This document shows positions 62,716 through 64,000 of a DNA stretch of 64,000 nt, in pieces (position 1 is the stretch's first letter; each line of letters begins with the position of its first letter). Position numbers and translations under genes: made by a program. Source of the stretch: Deltaproteobacteria bacterium (GTDB taxonomy: Bacteria > Desulfobacterota > Binatia > HRBIN30 > CADEER01). The stretch spans positions 62,001-126,000 of the forward strand of contig JAJCZJ010000063.1 of NCBI GenBank assembly GCA_029262455.1, given 5' to 3'. The notes beneath the pieces are model-generated. The model was not told the DNA's origin, did no database searches, and was given only the letters and a program-made list of their open reading frames with translations.

Positions 62716-63165
62716 ATGGGCGACTTCGACAAGAACGTAATTCTCCTGGTAGACGACGAGCAAGATCACCTCGTCATCACCAGCCGATTCCTCGAGACAC
62801 AGGGGTTTTCCTGCCACTGCGCCGACCGAGGATGGGAGGCGCTCAGAATTCTGGAAGAGCAGAAGGTCGACCTCATCCTACTGGATCTGCACATGCCCGG
62901 AATGGACGGTTACTGCCTGGCCGAAAACATTTTGACTCGCGACAATCTCAAGTCCATCCCTATCGTCGCATTCAGCTGCTACGACTTAACCCGCTTTAAG
63001 CAGCGGGCCATGCGCGCCGGAATGGCGGACTTCGTCCCCAAACCGGTTGATCGCGAGCGCCTTTTGGCAACGATCAGAGATCAGCTCCAGCTCCGACGCC
63101 GCCTTTCCCAGATGAGCGAAGTCGAAAGCGATCTGCACACCGAGCCAGAAGCCGCAGTCGGGTAA
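62716..63165 (+). CDS. Single-domain response regulator (CheY/DivK-like)
   Basis: 149 residues: one receiver domain and a short tail. Acidic pocket D13/D14, phospho-acceptor D57 (LLDLHMPGMDG), Ser87 in AFSCYD and Lys109 in VPKPV are all present. No output domain, so it acts through protein contacts, in chemotaxis, twitching or a phosphorelay. The sensor kinase is not in the window. A perfect 16-bp palindrome CGCGGCCGCGGCCGCG (63169-63184) follows the stop. Confidence 0.92.
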   Translation: MGDFDKNVILLVDDEQDHLVITSRFLETQGFSCHCADRGWEALRILEEQKVDLILLDLHMPGMDGYCLAENILTRDNLKSIPIVAFSCYDLTRFKQRAMRAGMADFVPKPVDRERLLATIRDQLQLRRRLSQMSEVESDLHTEPEAAVG

Positions 63166-63336
63166 CACCGCGGCCGCGGCCGCGCAGGAAAAAAGGCCAC
63201 GGCCGACGAACGTCGAAAGGCCACCACCTTGTAACGTCCAGGCGGCGTGGTTATCGTTTCCTCCACGACCCAGAGGCACAGAAAGACCCTCCGTTTCCCG
63301 AGGATTTAGCCGGGTCGTCAAGAAAAGGAGTGGATC

Positions 63337-63663
63337 GTGGCCAAAGTGCTCGAAGTCAATGACAGCTCTTTCGATGAGATCGTCCTGAAATCCGACACGC
63401 CTGTACTGATCGATTTTTGGGCCGAGTGGTGTGGCCCCTGTAAGGCGATCGCTCCGGTGGTCGAAGAGCTTGCCGGAGAATACGATGGCAAGCTCAAAGT
63501 GGTCAAAATGGACGTCGACCAAAACCCAGAGACGCCGGCCAAGTACGGCGTACGAGGCATTCCCAACCTGATTCTGTTCAAGGGCGGACAAGTCGCCCAA
63601 CAGATCGTCGGAGCTGCACCGAAACCCCAACTCGCAAAGGCAATCGACAGCGTGATCGTCTGA
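63337..63663 (+). CDS. trxA: Thioredoxin
   Basis: 108 residues, cytoplasmic. Active site W31-C32-G-P-C35 and cis-Pro in [14 protein letters not shown] start 63337 follows AGGAG by 7 bases ([14 protein letters not shown] as protein). General disulfide reductase. Followed by a stable stem-loop at 63668. Confidence 0.95.
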   Translation: MAKVLEVNDSSFDEIVLKSDTPVLIDFWAEWCGPCKAIAPVVEELAGEYDGKLKVVKMDVDQNPETPAKYGVRGIPNLILFKGGQVAQQIVGAAPKPQLAKAIDSVIV

Positions 63664-63667
63664 GCAT

Positions 63668-63704
63668 CGGCAGGGAGCGGCGCCACAGGTTCCGCTCCCT
63701 GCCG
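63668..63704. terminator. Stem-loop between convergent trxA and rodA
   Basis: CGGCAGGGAGCGG and CCGCTCCCTGCCG form a 13-bp stem with an 11-base loop. No T-run follows on either side, so termination may be partial or Rho-assisted. Confidence 0.6.
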
Positions 63705-63762
63705 CAATATCCGGCGCCCGATATCTCCAGCGCGCAACCTCCGGCCCCGCGAAACCGGTCCC

Positions 63763-64000
63763 TTAGTACGAATGCCGCCGCATGCTGACGTTCATGATCA
63801 AGCCGATCGACGTGAGCAACGCTAACAAGGACGACCCTCCATAGCTCAGAAATGGAAGTGTTATCCCCACGACGGGCAACGCACCACTGGTCATCGCAAT
63901 GTTGATGATCACCTGCCAAAAGACGGTCGCCGTCAACCCGGCCGCCAGCAGAGCCCCGAGATTGTCTTTCGCCTTTCCAGCGATCACAAGGCCCCGAAGG
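63763..64000 (-). CDS. rodA: Rod-shape SEDS glycosyltransferase RodA, C-terminal part
   Basis: The last 78 or so codons of a SEDS peptidoglycan polymerase. LRGLVIAGKAKDNLGALLAA, FWQVIINIAMTSGALPVVG and LPFLSYGGSSLLALL are RodA/FtsW signatures; the short C-terminus NVSMRRHSY and the NIAMTSG wording favour RodA. Runs off the right edge, so start and active-site Asp are not visible. Confidence 0.88.
   Translation of the reverse strand, partial: LRGLVIAGKAKDNLGALLAAGLTATVFWQVIINIAMTSGALPVVGITLPFLSYGGSSLLALLTSIGLIMNVSMRRHSY

Overview
The window is a high-GC (about 60-65% by eye), gene-dense chromosome segment from a Gram-negative, diderm bacterium. It carries an outer-membrane secretin, Mla lipid transport, lipoproteins and tripartite efflux pumps. 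The mix of CaiB-type CoA transferases, acyl-CoA dehydrogenases, sulfotransferase, sigma-54 signals, pilMNOPQ and Ig-like lipoproteins with short Cys motifs suggests an uncultured Desulfobacterota/Binatota-like lineage. That placement is inference; no rRNA, tRNA, CRISPR array or insertion sequence was found.

Layout. 0-5.6 kb: a leftward cluster, diheme cytochrome c > cytochrome c-multicopper oxidase fusion > NirK-like nitrite reductase > CusB > CusA (cut by the window edge), divergent from an NsrR-type Rrf2 regulator. An NsrR-like palindrome lies between them. 5.8-7.6 kb: a lower-GC zntB flanked by imperfect direct repeats, and a doubly damaged tetR. 7.6-18.5 kb: an RND pump and adaptor, preceded on the same strand by a catabolic-looking series (FAD dehydrogenase, two SDRs, sulfotransferase, VOC protein, alkylsulfatase-like hydrolase). 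18.5-24.3 kb: a patchy region with a VapBC pair, an orphan antitoxin, an SDR, aroB and several intergenic heptamer/hairpin repeat blocks. 24.3-27.8 kb: a DsbA-like protein, a sigma-54 activator and an enoyl-CoA hydratase, closed by a strong terminator.

27.8-39.9 kb: leftward pilMNOPQ > aroK > lipoprotein > giant Ig-repeat lipoprotein. 39.9-40.5 kb: an unexplained block. 40.5-48.4 kb: rlmE, a periplasmic protein, a CoA transferase with two acyl-CoA dehydrogenases, a second repeat block, glpX and another CoA transferase. 48.5-51.9 kb: mlaE-mlaF-mlaD plus an auxiliary lipoprotein. 51.9-56.7 kb: a minor pseudopilin cluster fimT-pilV-pilW-pilX-fimT with two matching sigma-54 promoters. 56.9-59.5 kb: ligA-acyP-yajD-like. 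59.9-64 kb: a TPR/beta-barrel protein, a FecR protein, a CheY-like regulator, thioredoxin and the 3' end of rodA.

The most interesting points are: (i) a probable nitric-oxide-controlled nitrite/copper respiratory cluster containing a cytochrome c-fused two-domain copper oxidase that has lost a type 1 Cys in its second domain; (ii) intergenic repeats built from a heptamer alternating with tiny hairpins, in two sequence families; (iii) two near-identical sigma-54 promoters in front of two duplicated fimT genes; (iv) an about 1,780-residue lipoprotein with a duplicated Ig/calcium-loop module next to the pilus secretin.
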